DNA from: Lysinibacillus sphaericus
GTDB taxonomy: Bacteria; Bacillota; Bacilli; Bacillales_A; Planococcaceae
Length of the DNA: 64,000 bases
Assembly (NCBI RefSeq): GCF_001629735.1
Contig: NZ_CP015224.1
Location: 1,860,001-1,924,000 of the forward strand
Reading direction: 5' to 3'
Shown: piece after piece, positions 26,283 through 38,700 of the stretch
Layout of the letters: the number at the start of each line of letters is the position of its first letter
Position numbering within the stretch: the stretch's first letter is position 1
Position numbers and translations under genes: made by a program
The notes under the pieces: model-generated
Told to the model about the DNA's origin: nothing
The model's database searches: none
The model's input: only the letters and a program-made list of their open reading frames with translations

Positions 26283-27536
26283 TTATTTAAAACTATTAAT
26301 TTTTAGATATTTAGAATATAAATTCGGATTTGCGATTGATAATTTTAAAATTTCCAATGTTTCATTTTTATGAAATCCTTTATGCGTTAAAATAGAGAAA
26401 AATTGTTGAGATAAACTTGCCACTCTATGAGAATCTACTGTAATCTGTTTGCTCTCTTTCATCTCTTTCAATTCCTGTTTAATAAGCTGATAAGGAGAAT
26501 GGATTTCTCTTTCAAAGTCTTGCTTATCGATTTTCGCTTTAAAAGGTGTTCCAATAATAACTCTTAAACAGGCTTGTAAAAAGTGGATAGTCTCTTCTAC
26601 TTTTAACATATTCTCATTAAGATTATTTAAAATAGAATGGATGCCATTTTTCTCGTTAACCGGTATCGCTCGATAATCAGGATATTCCATCTTTATAATA
26701 TCCGTTAGAATTGTTTTAGGACCCATCTCAATAAATGTGTCAACATCTTTATTAATGAGAACGTCCATAACTTTTGGCCATCTAACACTTTCGGTAAGTT
26801 GTTTACTTAATTGATCTGCTATTTCGTCAGCCTTACTGTATAGTTGACCTGTAGCGCAGGAAAATATAGGATATTGACAATCATTCATCTGTGTTTGTTG
26901 TAGAGCTGCTTGAAATCTTATTTCTGCAGGCTTCATGAGCCTACTATGAGCAGGAACACTAACAGGTAGTATCTTTGTAACGGCTCCCTTTTTCTGTAAC
27001 TCAATGGATGCCAGCTCCAATGCGTTTTTATGACCACTTAGCACAATTTGATTTGTCGAATTAAAGTTTGCAACAGTTACATGATTATCGTCCGTATCTA
27101 ATCTTCGACATACTTCCTCTACTTCTTCTCCACTAAGTCCAAAGCAAACAACCATACCGCCTTCTTGAGTACATTCACTCATAGCAGTTGCACGAAGCTT
27201 TACTAATTCAACGGACTTTGCAAAAGGGATACCGTCGGCAGCAACTACTGCCGACAGTTCACCTAGACTATGTCCAGTTAAATAGAGTTGTTTTACATCG
27301 TTATTCTTTTTAAATATCTCCCAGCAGGCAATACTATAAACTAGAATTGCAGGCTGAACTATGACCGTATTACGAAGCTCTCCATTTTTGTTTTCACATG
27401 CTTTCAATAAATCGTAGCCCAAAATATCGCTAGCCTCATTATACAAATCGCGAGCTATTTGGTAATTCTCGCATAATTCTTGTCCCATAGAATCATATTG
27501 TGAACCTTGACCTGGAAATACAATTGCAGTGTTCAA
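26283..27536 (-). CDS. Stand-alone acyltransferase (trans-AT) with C-terminal extension
   Basis: This is a FabD-like malonyl-CoA:ACP acyltransferase that loads carriers of AT-less polyketide modules. It has GQGSQ (residues 9-13), the nucleophile in GHSLGE (Ser90), the carboxylate-binding arginine (Arg115, KLRATAM) and His197 (PAHSRLM), all intact; arginine implies a malonyl-type substrate. After the acyltransferase core (about 1-285) comes a 130-residue helical extension with no recognised fold. The TTG at 27536 is six bases after GGAGGG; a TTG five codons upstream sits inside that ribosome site. Neither polyketide gene here has an AT domain, so this protein must serve both ketosynthases. Confidence 0.9.
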   Translation of the reverse strand: MNTAIVFPGQGSQYDSMGQELCENYQIARDLYNEASDILGYDLLKACENKNGELRNTVIVQPAILVYSIACWEIFKKNNDVKQLYLTGHSLGELSAVVAADGIPFAKSVELVKLRATAMSECTQEGGMVVCFGLSGEEVEEVCRRLDTDDNHVTVANFNSTNQIVLSGHKNALELASIELQKKGAVTKILPVSVPAHSRLMKPAEIRFQAALQQTQMNDCQYPIFSCATGQLYSKADEIADQLSKQLTESVRWPKVMDVLINKDVDTFIEMGPKTILTDIIKMEYPDYRAIPVNEKNGIHSILNNLNENMLKVEETIHFLQACLRVIIGTPFKAKIDKQDFEREIHSPYQLIKQELKEMKESKQITVDSHRVASLSQQFFSILTHKGFHKNETLEILKLSIANPNLYSKYLKINSFK

Positions 27537-27577
27537 ACGATATCCCTCCAAATGTTAATAGTCATTTCCCTTTCAAC

Positions 27578-30500
27578 TCAATGCTTATTCAATAATAGAG
27601 ACAGTGCCTCTTCTGATGAAATATCATCACTTTCAAATGCATCTAGAATATCGCTTAATTCATCTTTTGCGTTATAAAAATGATCACAGTATACAATTTG
27701 GTCTTGGAATGTAGGATTGCTATATAAATCAGAGATTTCAAATTTTAAACCAATGAATTTATTTTTAAATAAATGAACAAATCTTAGAGCACTTAAAGAG
27801 CTTCCTCCTAAACTAAAGAAATTATCAATTTCTTTAATAGTTGAAATGCCTAAAACTGTTTTCCAAATTTCACGTATACTTGCTTCAATCTCAGATAGTG
27901 TAAACTCACTTTTCACTACTTCTTCTTCCATCGAAATACTTTCGTTTTGATTATTTTTTGAATGATTAAAGTGTTCTACTTCGCTCCAGAAACTCTCGCC
28001 AAATGGGATTTTAATGACTGGTTTAAGATAATGGACTTGCTCTAAATCAAAACGTGAAATTAGACTCCATTCATAGCCCTTATTGAAGAATAAGTTCAAT
28101 GAATTTTGGAAATCTACAAAATCAATCGGAGGTATGGCCGTATCACTTCCAAAATCTTTTTTATCATCTAGTATTAACGTAAAGTTCATCGTTTTACCTT
28201 TTATTCCCTTTTGATTCAAATACCCAGCCATTGAGTCTAAATATTGATTCACAGCGCAGCATTCACTTGCAGATTTCGTCCCCATTAAAGAAGAGATTGA
28301 AGAAAATAGGATAAAGAAATCTAATGGTTCTGGATTTAATTCTTTTTCTACTAAATAGGTGCCGATTACTCTGTTATGAATGCCTTTTTTGAATTGACTA
28401 AGCTTTAACTCTTTTATCCATAGATGGTAAAGTTGTTTGACCAACATAAACGCACCATTGATTTCACCGAAATCCTGTCTAATTTTCGCAAATGTTTCTT
28501 TAACAGCGTGTTCCTCAGTCACATCACACTCCATGATTGTAACTGTAGAACCTCGACTTTCAATTTCCATAATTGATGTCAGCTTATAAATCAACATGTC
28601 ATCTTTTTCTTGATTATTCTCAATAATTTTTTCCCATTCCATTCGGTCTGGTAATAAATTTCTAGCCAATAAAATGATATTGACGTTTTGCTTTTCACTT
28701 AAAAACTTTCCTAATTGAACACCTAAATATCCTGTACCACCGGCAATAACATAATTGCCATTCTCTCTTACTATAATTTCATTGCCATTAAAGTCATCGC
28801 TTTGTCTTTCAATAACTTTTGTATATCTTTTTGATTGTCTAAATGCCACTAATTCTGGTCTATGATCTTTATCTTGTTGTAACTCTTTTAATAATTGGGA
28901 AGCAATGTCTTGAGAGCTTCCGTCCAAATCATGATCGATAGAGTAGGATGAAATAGTCGGTTGTTCCTGCGAGATAACTTTCGCTAAGCCAAAGGTTGTT
29001 ACCCTAGCAGGAATTATTTTTTCATTGTCCTTAACTTGCTCCGTTAATGATGATATGACATTTAATTGAATTGGATGTGTAACCTCAAACTCTAATAACA
29101 TTTTTGTTATATTGAATAGTGAGAAAATACCTTCTTCTTGGGATTTTTCCATATTTTCTTTTGATTCCATTGTTTCATCTAAATGCTTAAATGTGTAAGA
29201 GTGGATAATCCCTTTTAAATTTCTTAATTCTTCCACACCTATGTGTTCAAACAACTTATACATATCTTTTTCAGAATTGATGTCAATACCATATTGTTCA
29301 GATGTATATTGCACAAATTTATCTGCTTCAAGTACTTCAATTATTTTTATACCTAAAGCAGTCATTCTATTCTTTAGTGCAAGGATATTTTCATCATCTT
29401 TATTCATAAAGTATAGCCAAGTCGTTCCTTCTTTTAATGCTTCATGTGTAGTCTCATTATCATGTGGATAATGTAGCCATTTCTTTTCAAAGAACAGCTC
29501 TTTCGTCTGATTTTGGAATGTCTCTTTACTAGATGGCCATATTCTTTTTGTATTAAAAATACTGACTGGTAACGGTAGTAATTTCCCATTATTAAATAAT
29601 TCGCGACACTCCTCCATAATATTGTTACCTTCTAGGTATCGCTTAATAAGTGCTTTATCTGCTGGAGATGTAGCGGTAAATTCATCTAAATTTTTAATAC
29701 TATCAACTTTCGTTTCATGTTCATCAGCTAAAAATATACCTTGTGTATAAAAATTACTCGGTACCTTTTCAAATGTTCTTACATTTAATAATCTTTCGAC
29801 TTTTCGAAGTAGTTCATGACAATTGCTTGCAAAAATACATACTCTAGACTGCTCATGACTTCTTCTATTATTGAATGTATAGGCTAAATCTTGAATACTG
29901 TAATTTTCATTATTTTTAAGATGAATAGCTAAGGTTTTTATTTGATCCCATAGCGCTCTACGAGTTTTACTTGAAATAAACAATGGTGTCAATTTTTCAG
30001 TTAATTGCTCCTGTTTATTGTGTCGATACTCCTCTAGTATGACATGAACATTCGTACCACTTATGCCTATAGAATTTACACCTGCGCTTAAAATTTTATG
30101 TTCATCAAACGTTTTATTTTCTGAGCTAACTTTGAACGGCGTTTCTTTGAAGTTTATTTTAGGATTTTCTGCTGCAAAATGATTAAGACCTGGAACTGTT
30201 CTTTTCTCTATGGATAGTACAGCTTTTATTAATCCTGCAATACCTGCTGCATCACCCATATGGCCAAAATTCGACTTAATTGAGCCTAATTGACATTCCG
30301 TTGTCTTAGTTGATTTTTGTAGATAGGCCTTTTTAAGCCCCTCTACTTCGAGTAAATCACCTACTTGAGTACCTGCGCCATGCGCCTCAACAAAATCAAT
30401 ATCATTAAATGATAACTTTGCATCGTCCAGAGCATCCATTATTGCTTTAGATTGAGCGTCAGGATTAGGGACTTGCATGCCATTTGATGCACCATCACTA

Positions 30501-31426
30501 CTAATACTCGAACCCTTTAACACAGCATGAATGTGATTGTTGTCCTTTATAGCATCCGATAATCTCTTTACAACAATAGCAGCAACCCCTTCACCTCCGA
30601 TAATCCCATCTGCACTTTCATCGAATGGTGAACATCTATATTTTGTGCTCCTTACAACATAATCAGGTGCTTCCTCTTCCCAATACGGAAATAAATTCAA
30701 ATTCACTCCCGCAACTACTGCTAAGTTACAATCCCCCTGCTTAAGCGCATTTTTAGCAACATGAACAGCAGCTAAAGAAGAGGAACAACTCGTATTAATG
30801 GTCATAACTGGACCTTTAAGATCAAATGCATATGATAAATGATAGCCCAGATTAGCAGGTATGTTTGAAATAAAAGCTCGTTCATCTTTTTCTTCAAATA
30901 AATTTAAATAATCAAATGCAGGATGAGGTGTATGTGCTATAAATACGCCAGTATTTGAATCCTTTAGATCATTTTCCTTGTAACCTGCCATGTATAAGGA
31001 CTCTAATGCCACCTGTAAAAACAGACGCTCTGCTGGTCCCATAAATTGAGCTTCATGTTCATTCAATCCGAATTGTTCAGGATCAAACTGTTCAATGCTA
31101 GATAGCCACGAGCCATACGATCTTGGATCATTCGTTATATTATTTTTTAAATGGCTATACATTTCTTGCAATTTAGGATTAGAATTAACAATCAATTCAA
31201 AACGCTCTTTCGAAAATTCAGTCACAAAATCCTTTTTATTTATGAGACCTGTCCATAAATCATCCAGATTTGAGACATTAGGAAATCTTAAAGACATACC
31301 AACAATTGCAAGTGGTTCACTTGTTTCTTTTTCTATTTCATCTAGTAAATTTAATGCTAAATTTGTATCCAATTTATTTTCTTCTACTAAACTTAATATT
31401 TTTTTAGACATTGTGCTGTACATCAT
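27578..31426 (-). CDS. Trans-AT polyketide synthase KS-KR(degenerate)-T
   Basis: This is a 1282-residue synthase. After a short N-terminal helix comes a ketosynthase (about 37-465) with Cys214 (NTSCSSSL), His349 (EAHGAGT) and His389 (SNFGHMGDAAG), so condensation should work. No acyltransferase follows. The ketoreductase region (about 640-1140) keeps the NADP motif GGTGYLG (896-902) and serines in FSSISS, but the catalytic tyrosine is Cys (ECCAVNQYLD, residue 1056) and the family lysine appears as Arg1019. The beta-ketone may therefore stay unreduced. The carrier serine is Ser1210 (LGGSS). The C-terminal SSEEALSLLL resembles other docking helices in the cluster. It overlaps the exporter gene by 23 bases; GGAG lies eight bases before the ATG. 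Confidence 0.9.
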   Translation of the reverse strand: MMYSTMSKKILSLVEENKLDTNLALNLLDEIEKETSEPLAIVGMSLRFPNVSNLDDLWTGLINKKDFVTEFSKERFELIVNSNPKLQEMYSHLKNNITNDPRSYGSWLSSIEQFDPEQFGLNEHEAQFMGPAERLFLQVALESLYMAGYKENDLKDSNTGVFIAHTPHPAFDYLNLFEEKDERAFISNIPANLGYHLSYAFDLKGPVMTINTSCSSSLAAVHVAKNALKQGDCNLAVVAGVNLNLFPYWEEEAPDYVVRSTKYRCSPFDESADGIIGGEGVAAIVVKRLSDAIKDNNHIHAVLKGSSISSDGASNGMQVPNPDAQSKAIMDALDDAKLSFNDIDFVEAHGAGTQVGDLLEVEGLKKAYLQKSTKTTECQLGSIKSNFGHMGDAAGIAGLIKAVLSIEKRTVPGLNHFAAENPKINFKETPFKVSSENKTFDEHKILSAGVNSIGISGTNVHVILEEYRHNKQEQLTEKLTPLFISSKTRRALWDQIKTLAIHLKNNENYSIQDLAYTFNNRRSHEQSRVCIFASNCHELLRKVERLLNVRTFEKVPSNFYTQGIFLADEHETKVDSIKNLDEFTATSPADKALIKRYLEGNNIMEECRELFNNGKLLPLPVSIFNTKRIWPSSKETFQNQTKELFFEKKWLHYPHDNETTHEALKEGTTWLYFMNKDDENILALKNRMTALGIKIIEVLEADKFVQYTSEQYGIDINSEKDMYKLFEHIGVEELRNLKGIIHSYTFKHLDETMESKENMEKSQEEGIFSLFNITKMLLEFEVTHPIQLNVISSLTEQVKDNEKIIPARVTTFGLAKVISQEQPTISSYSIDHDLDGSSQDIASQLLKELQQDKDHRPELVAFRQSKRYTKVIERQSDDFNGNEIIVRENGNYVIAGGTGYLGVQLGKFLSEKQNVNIILLARNLLPDRMEWEKIIENNQEKDDMLIYKLTSIMEIESRGSTVTIMECDVTEEHAVKETFAKIRQDFGEINGAFMLVKQLYHLWIKELKLSQFKKGIHNRVIGTYLVEKELNPEPLDFFILFSSISSLMGTKSASECCAVNQYLDSMAGYLNQKGIKGKTMNFTLILDDKKDFGSDTAIPPIDFVDFQNSLNLFFNKGYEWSLISRFDLEQVHYLKPVIKIPFGESFWSEVEHFNHSKNNQNESISMEEEVVKSEFTLSEIEASIREIWKTVLGISTIKEIDNFFSLGGSSLSALRFVHLFKNKFIGLKFEISDLYSNPTFQDQIVYCDHFYNAKDELSDILDAFESDDISSEEALSLLLNKH

Positions 31427-32717
31427 TTTCTTCTCTCCTATCCAATTCTTTAATGTATTTTAGTTGAGCGAAAATTGCCACAGTTAATATAATTAAACCT
31501 CCAGCTAGTAAGAGTAGCGTCCCATACACTCCTCGTTCTCCACTACCTAAATAAGGGATAATATTTACGTTTGAGGCAACTAATTTATCAGCAAGTATTC
31601 CTCCTATAATATAAGCGAGGGGTAATGAAATCCAAGCGAATGTTCTAGCAATTGAAAAAACTCTTCCTAGTAATTTGGGTTCTGTATGGAGTTGAATTAA
31701 AGTAAGTGTACCTGTATTAACCACTGGCAGTAATAACCCTAAACCACCCCAAAAAACTGCAATGAGTAGCATATTATTGAATAACCCTGTGAGCGTTATA
31801 AATACACCAATACCAAAATTTGAAATCAGTACTAACCATATTATGTGCTTCTTCAGCTTGATGAATGACATTAGTACCCCACCTAATACCATTCCTCCTC
31901 CATATATAGAGCTTAGTAAGCCAAATTGTTCAACAGTTCCAAAGCTCAATATATATGGCTGTCCAACTACTTGATTGAACCCTAGTGCAAAATTTAAAAC
32001 CGTGAATAATAGCACTAAAGTTAGAAGAGATTTATGCTCGATTAAATAATTGAAACCATATTTTAGATCACCTAAAATGGAGTTATTTTCATGGCTATCT
32101 TCATTGTCATTGTTCACTTTTACACTTAATTTTGTCCAAAGTATTAAGAGAATAGGAATGGCAATACAATAAGTAACTAGCTCTGCACCAATGATATAAA
32201 CAATACTTCCAAACCCCATTATTACTCCACCAATTACAGGACCCAGAACATCACTAGTCGATGATGCCATAGAAAATACACCATTTGCTCTTGATAACAT
32301 TTCTTTAGGCACTAGATTAGGTGCTAATGTTTGTAATGCTGGCGTTTGCATTGAGCTCACTATCGAAAGCGATATAGCACCTGCAATTACATGAACCATA
32401 CTTATATTCCCTAATAAAAGGGAGGAGAAAATTATTGAAGAAATAATTAGTCCAATAATATCTCCTAATAATATTAATAATCGAGGACCTTTCCTATCTA
32501 TCCATATTCCTATAAAAGGCGATAACACAATTGCCGGAAGAAATCCTGCAACTAAAACGACCGCAAAACTAGATACTTGACCTGTACTTTGGTAAGCCCA
32601 GACACCAAGTCCAAACCTTGCAACAGAAGAACCTAATAAAGATATAAAGTGAGTAGCTACAACCATTAAAAAGATTGTAAATCCTCTGTTTGTTGGTTTG
32701 CTAAAAGAAGTTATCAT
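31404..32717 (-). CDS. MFS exporter of the biosynthetic cluster
   Basis: This 437-residue protein has about twelve membrane helices and belongs to the MFS_3 (EntS-like) group, which exports siderophores and peptide or macrolide antibiotics. The loop between helices 2 and 3, GIWIDRKGPRLL, is the family signature, and a hydrophilic central loop carries NNDNEDSHENN. It overlaps the upstream megasynthase stop by four bases (ATGA) and the downstream synthase start by 23, so it is expressed in step with the synthases. Its job is inferred to be export of the product and self-protection. Confidence 0.88.
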   Translation of the reverse strand: MITSFSKPTNRGFTIFLMVVATHFISLLGSSVARFGLGVWAYQSTGQVSSFAVVLVAGFLPAIVLSPFIGIWIDRKGPRLLILLGDIIGLIISSIIFSSLLLGNISMVHVIAGAISLSIVSSMQTPALQTLAPNLVPKEMLSRANGVFSMASSTSDVLGPVIGGVIMGFGSIVYIIGAELVTYCIAIPILLILWTKLSVKVNNDNEDSHENNSILGDLKYGFNYLIEHKSLLTLVLLFTVLNFALGFNQVVGQPYILSFGTVEQFGLLSSIYGGGMVLGGVLMSFIKLKKHIIWLVLISNFGIGVFITLTGLFNNMLLIAVFWGGLGLLLPVVNTGTLTLIQLHTEPKLLGRVFSIARTFAWISLPLAYIIGGILADKLVASNVNIIPYLGSGERGVYGTLLLLAGGLIILTVAIFAQLKYIKELDRREENDVQHNV

Positions 32718-35700
32718 GTATTTTGGGGCTCCTTTGCATTTCCACTACATTCAACCAAAGCTTCTTCAAATTTTGATAAGAGGAGTTGAGCTTTTTCATT
32801 ACTAATCACTTGTGTATCTACCTCTAAGCTTAGATTAAGTTTTCCATCCAAAATAAAGATGTTTATTTCCAAAATATTAGAAAGCTCATTATCAGGATGA
32901 ATAGCAGGAGCCTGAGGAAGATTTGAGGAGTATTGTAGCACCCCGTTCCCTCCATTTTTACTATTTGTAGAAGTACTAATATCGTTATCAAAATCTCCTA
33001 AATAATTGACCAATATGGATGGTTGAATATGCGTAATGTTGTTATTTTCTTTGATCCATCTTGCTATCATAAAGTCCAATCCACTGCCTATTTCGCTCAA
33101 TGATTGTCCAACTGTGTAAAGCATTTCTTCTAGCGTACTAATTGTCACCTGTAGTGGATACATCGTAGTAAACCAACCTATTGTTCTACTAAGATCTAAC
33201 GCTGATTGGCGACTATCTCGTCCATGCCCTTCAAAGTTAAATAACACATCTTGTTGACCGAATAGTTGACTAAACGCTTGAGCAAATGTTACTGCAATAA
33301 GAACATCAGGTTTATAAATTTCTGAATGTTCTCTAGCATGTAAAAATTGCTTTGTACTTTCCTCACTCAGAGTTTTGGTTACATGATATCGATCCTTAAA
33401 TAAATAATCTTTTCTGACAGGCTGCATGCATAATGGATGTACATTTTTCACATCTATATTTTCCCAATATGAATGATTCGTGTGTAATTCTTTGTTATAC
33501 AATTCTCCTATCCAATCAGAAAACTGCGTCATAGGGAAGCTGATTTTATCTTCACCATTTACTATAGCTAAATAATTATTTTCTAATTCCTCTAATAAAA
33601 CCCTCCATGAAACCCCATCAACAACTAGATGATGAATAAAGAATGTCAAAATAGGCTTCTTAGCTGTTAGGAACACTACTGCTCCTATTGGTAATACCTT
33701 TCCAAAATTAAAGTTATTTTGTAATTGGAATTGAATGTTCTCAATTTCCTCTTTTAGCCTACCCGGAGGAGTTAATTTTAGATCCTTCACAATGAGCTTA
33801 AATGTGTTTACTAAGCTTGGTTCAACAAAAGCCTTTGGTTTGCTCTCATTCACATCGAACCATGTCATCAAGCTCTCATTAACCGAAATAATTGATTGGA
33901 AAGACTTTTCTAAAGCAGCTACATCCACTTTCTCAGGCAGCTCTACTGACATTAATAAGTTCCAATAGTGGGCATGTTTAAATGTTTGTTGGAAGAACCA
34001 TCTTTGCATTGGAGCAAGTGGAATCTCCTTAGAACTTAATTCCTGCCATTCTTTTTGAGTGTCCATTTCTTTAGTAGTGTTCATAGCTATTTTTCGAATA
34101 CTTCTACAATTAAAGATATGGTCAATTTTCAAATTAATATTTTTTTCCTTTGCCTTTGAGATAAACTTTAATGCCTTGATGGAGTCCCCTCCAATTTTAA
34201 AGAAATCAGAATCAATGTTAAATTGACGGTCACTTAAAATTCCTTTTAGTATGGACAGCAATTCTCTTTCAATCTCTGTCAAACTACTAATATCATCTGT
34301 CTGAACTTTTCTATCGTCGTATAATTCAGGACTTGGCAGTGAAAGTCTATCTACTTTTCCACTATTAGACATTGGAATTTGTTCTATTTTTTGGTAATAT
34401 GTTGGAATTAATGATTCTGGTAAATATCGTAAAAGATGTTTTTCAATATCCCTTTGATTAATATCTTGTTGACTGACTAAGTAAGCACAAAGCTGTTCAC
34501 CATCTTCATTTTTATATAGTTTAACTACGGCATCTTTAATACTTGGAATTTCTCGCAAATATCTTTCGATTTCTTCCAGTTCCACTCTGTGGCCGCGAAT
34601 TTTAACCATATTATCTTTCCGTCCATAACAAACAATTTTACCGTTCGGCAATACTTGTCCTAAATCCCCTGTCTTATATAAATATCCTGCTTGTAAATGA
34701 TTAATATGGTTAGCTATAAACTTATTTCTAGTTAAATTAGGCTCTCCCAAATAGCCTAGGGCAACACTCTCACCACTTAATACGATTTCTCCAACCCCGT
34801 ATGAAGGGACTAGCTGATTCTGATTATTCAAAATGTAAACAGACGTGTTATGAATCGGTAATCCGATTGGCGCATGACTATAATCTGAGTGTAAATCTTC
34901 CTCTGTTACTTCATGATAAATCGTTCCAACAGTTGCCTCAGTTGGCCCATATTCATTAATGATACGAGCATGAGGGAATCGATCTCTCAACGTTTTACAT
35001 AAAGTTATATCTAAAGCTTCTCCCCCTAGGATGAAGCATTCTACATTTGGTGCAAATCTCTCATCCTCAACTAAATATTGGATCTGTTTAGGTGTACCCT
35101 TTATCGTTATGGTTTCTTTTATCTTGGCTACACTTTCAAAAGCCTGATCAATTTCCCCTTCACAGCAAATGATTTTTCCGCCCGTTATCAATGGAATAAA
35201 CATTGAAGTAATCGTTAAATCGACAGATATGGAAGTGAAAAATGGCATATCTAGCGATGTTCCAGTAGGTGAATAGTATGCAGTAGCCCAGTTTAAATAA
35301 TTATTAAGATTTTTACCTGAAACAACTACACCTTTTGGTTTTCCAGTACTTCCAGATGTAAAGAGAATATATGCAGGGGAAGTTTTAGCAAAAGAATTTA
35401 ACTCAATTTCCACATGCTCATCTAGATGAATACCTTCACTTAGCATATTTTTAGAGCTGCTTCGTTTATATTTTTCGCCCTTATCTTTAACAATGATCAC
35501 AGCATCAAATCTATATTGATTGAGTTCATTGCTTACAGTGTATGTCTTCTCAGAACATTCAATTTGTATATCTGCTCCTACATCACTGAGAAGCTCTTTT
35601 AAAATTTCTTCATTAATAAATAAATCTGTATCCCAATCTAATTTAGTATTTTTATCCATATTTTCTTCTTTAAATGCTTGTAAAGAAGAAACAAATTTAT

Positions 35701-38700
35701 CTTTTTTATCAATATTTAATAAATCCCCCAAGAAAATTATTCCGCCCTCTTTTAAAGAGTCAATAGCTTTTTTAAGGACTACCTTTAAATAGCCATAGCT
35801 TGGGAAACAATGAATAACACTATTAATGACAACTGCATCTAATGCTGTTTCAAACTTCTTAAAGGCATGAGCCTTCGAAATGTCAAATTTAATATTGCTA
35901 AAGTTAGATTTCTGAGCAATCTGTTTATTCCTCTCGATAATAGAGGAAGATAAATCCATAGCTGTATACGTTTTTGTATATGGAGCAAGTGCAAATGTTG
36001 TCAAACCTGAGCCACAGCCAAGCTCTAATACATTTGAATCTTGAGGTAGGTACTTTCTGATTTTGTTTACTGCGTTTTCCGCATATTCCTGCATTTCTAA
36101 GGCACTGAAAGCTTCACCTGTATAACTACTATTCCAACCACTAGCCTCTATTTCTGTTTTCTGTCCTTCTGCAAAATAGTTCCACAATGATTCGTTCATT
36201 AAATCACTTGAATCTACAACAGCACACTGATCTAAATCTGTTTCTCCTAACACCATAACCGTTTGAATATTCATATTTTCAAATAACAGCCTATTACATA
36301 AGGAATAGAATTTCTTTTCCGAAATAATAAAGTTAGCTTGACTTTGTTTGATAATAGATTCAATTCTAGCTCTTGGGTTTTTAGGTGATACAGGTATAAA
36401 TGTGACATTACTCATTAAACAAGATAAAATACCTAAAATAGCCGTTCTATTATTGTCAGAAATAATGACAGCATTTTTAACTTCACTGTTGCTGTTCAAC
36501 AATTTTTCTGCTATTGATTTACTTCTATCTACTAACTCTTGATATGTTAATGAACCTGCGCTATCTTCCAATGCTGTTTTTTGTGGGTCCTTTTCTGCCA
36601 TCATTAATATAGTAGTTAAAAAGTTTTTGCCATCCTCGACAAATTGACCATTTATAGCACTTTTACTTTTTTCTACATCAATATTAGTTAATTCATGCTC
36701 ATGTAAAATCATATCTAGTATTTTTAAATACGTTTCAATTAATGAATCAATAAATCTTGATGAATAGACACCGTCGTAGTACTCAAGATTACAGAATAGC
36801 TCTCCATTTGGTAATTCAACAAATTCGAATTCAAGATCCCATTTACTCGTTTTGTGTTCAGAAAGAATAGGTGTTAATTCTGCTTCATCAAAAGCTGATG
36901 TCGTATTTTTAAATTTAAAGTTTTGAAGTGCCACGTTTATATTAAATAAAGGAGAACGACTAGTATCCCGAGGTAAATCTAATTTCTCCACTAATAAATC
37001 GAAAGGATATTCTTGATGTTTAAAGCTATCCAATAACATGGTCTTAACATTTCTTAGTAAAGTAAGGAAATTATCATGTTCTTCATAATTAACCCTTAAT
37101 GGGATAGTATTCGTAAATAAACCAATGATTTTTTCTAGTTCTTCATTTACTCTTCCAGATACCGGTGTACCGATTACCATATCTGTATCACCAGTCATCT
37201 GATTAATAAGTTTAAATACACTCGACACTAAAACCATGTATAATGTACTTTCATTTGTATTTGCAAAAGCTCTTAATTTATCTGCTAAGCTAGCACTAAT
37301 ATCAAATCTTTTAAGCCTTCCAGTATATCGGAAAGTGCTTGGTCTTAATTTATCGCCCGTTATTTCTGTAATAGGTAGACTTCCTCTTAATGTTTCAAGC
37401 CAGTAATCTTCATGTTGTTTAAACCTACCACCCTCTATATTTTCACGTTGCCATGCAGCAAAATCTACATACGTATTTTCTATTTCCGGCAAGGCTTCAT
37501 TATTACTACTATTGTACAAAGTGAAAAGTTCATCCGATAATAGTGATAATGACCAGCCATCTACAATAATATGGTGCATCATTAAAGCAAACAGACTTTT
37601 ATTTTTTTCTGTTTTATACACAAATACTCTTAAAAGTGGTCCCGCTTCTAAATCATACGGAGTTTCTTTCCAACGATTTAGTTGATCCATTGCTTTTGCT
37701 TCTGCGTTATCTTCTATACTAAAATCTTTGTATTCAAATAAATAGTTTGGTTTTTGCAGTATTTTCTGTTTATTTCCATCCTCATGCTTTACAAATACTG
37801 TTCTTAAAGATTCATGTCTTTGTGAAAGTACATCAAATGTTTGGCGTAACCTCTCAATGTCAACTAACCCGTTAACTTTAAAAATAAACGGAGTATTGTA
37901 AACCATTTTTTGGTCTGTTAATTGTTCTATAATGCTCAATCTGTTTTGACCATATGATAATGGAAATTCATGGTTTTCTACACTAATTTGAGGTATGACT
38001 TCTGTCGATTCTGAATGATCATTGTTTACTTGTTTACTTAGTTGTTCAAATGTAAGAAATACATCATCTAAGACAAAGTTTCTATTAAATTGTTTTTTCA
38101 AACGGGTAATAAATTGTAGTCCTGAAAGAGAGTTTCCACCTACAGAAATAAAACTATCCGTTTGCTTAATATTCTCAGTTTCTAAGATTATTTCTGCTAA
38201 ACTAATGATTTCTTCAAGAGCTGTTTTTCCTTTTACCTCTATAGCTTTTACGCTAGCATCACTCTGTAACCAATAAGATTTTTCATCAAAGTAGTATGTA
38301 GGTAAAGAAATTTTATGATTATTCTCATCCTGAAATTGTTTATGCCAACTACATTTTTCACCTGTAATAAAATTTTCTGCTAATTTCTTGATAGTGTTAT
38401 CGTCATCGGTTGTCATATCAATAATTTTTTCCCAATTAGTCATATCAAGATTGACTAAATTTTTACAGGCACCTATTAGATCGTCCATTGTCTCAGCTAT
38501 AATAGCTAATCTTATTTCATGATGCTCCCTACCTGTACACATCGTATATGCTAAATTACTTAGATTAATCGTATCCCCAGATAAATTAGAGAAATGTTCA
38601 ATAGTACCTCGCAAAGATAATTCAGATTTTGCTGAAAAAGGAATGACATATGCTTTTCTTTTATGATCTTTCTTATGAATTTCAGCCTTCGTTGGAGCTC

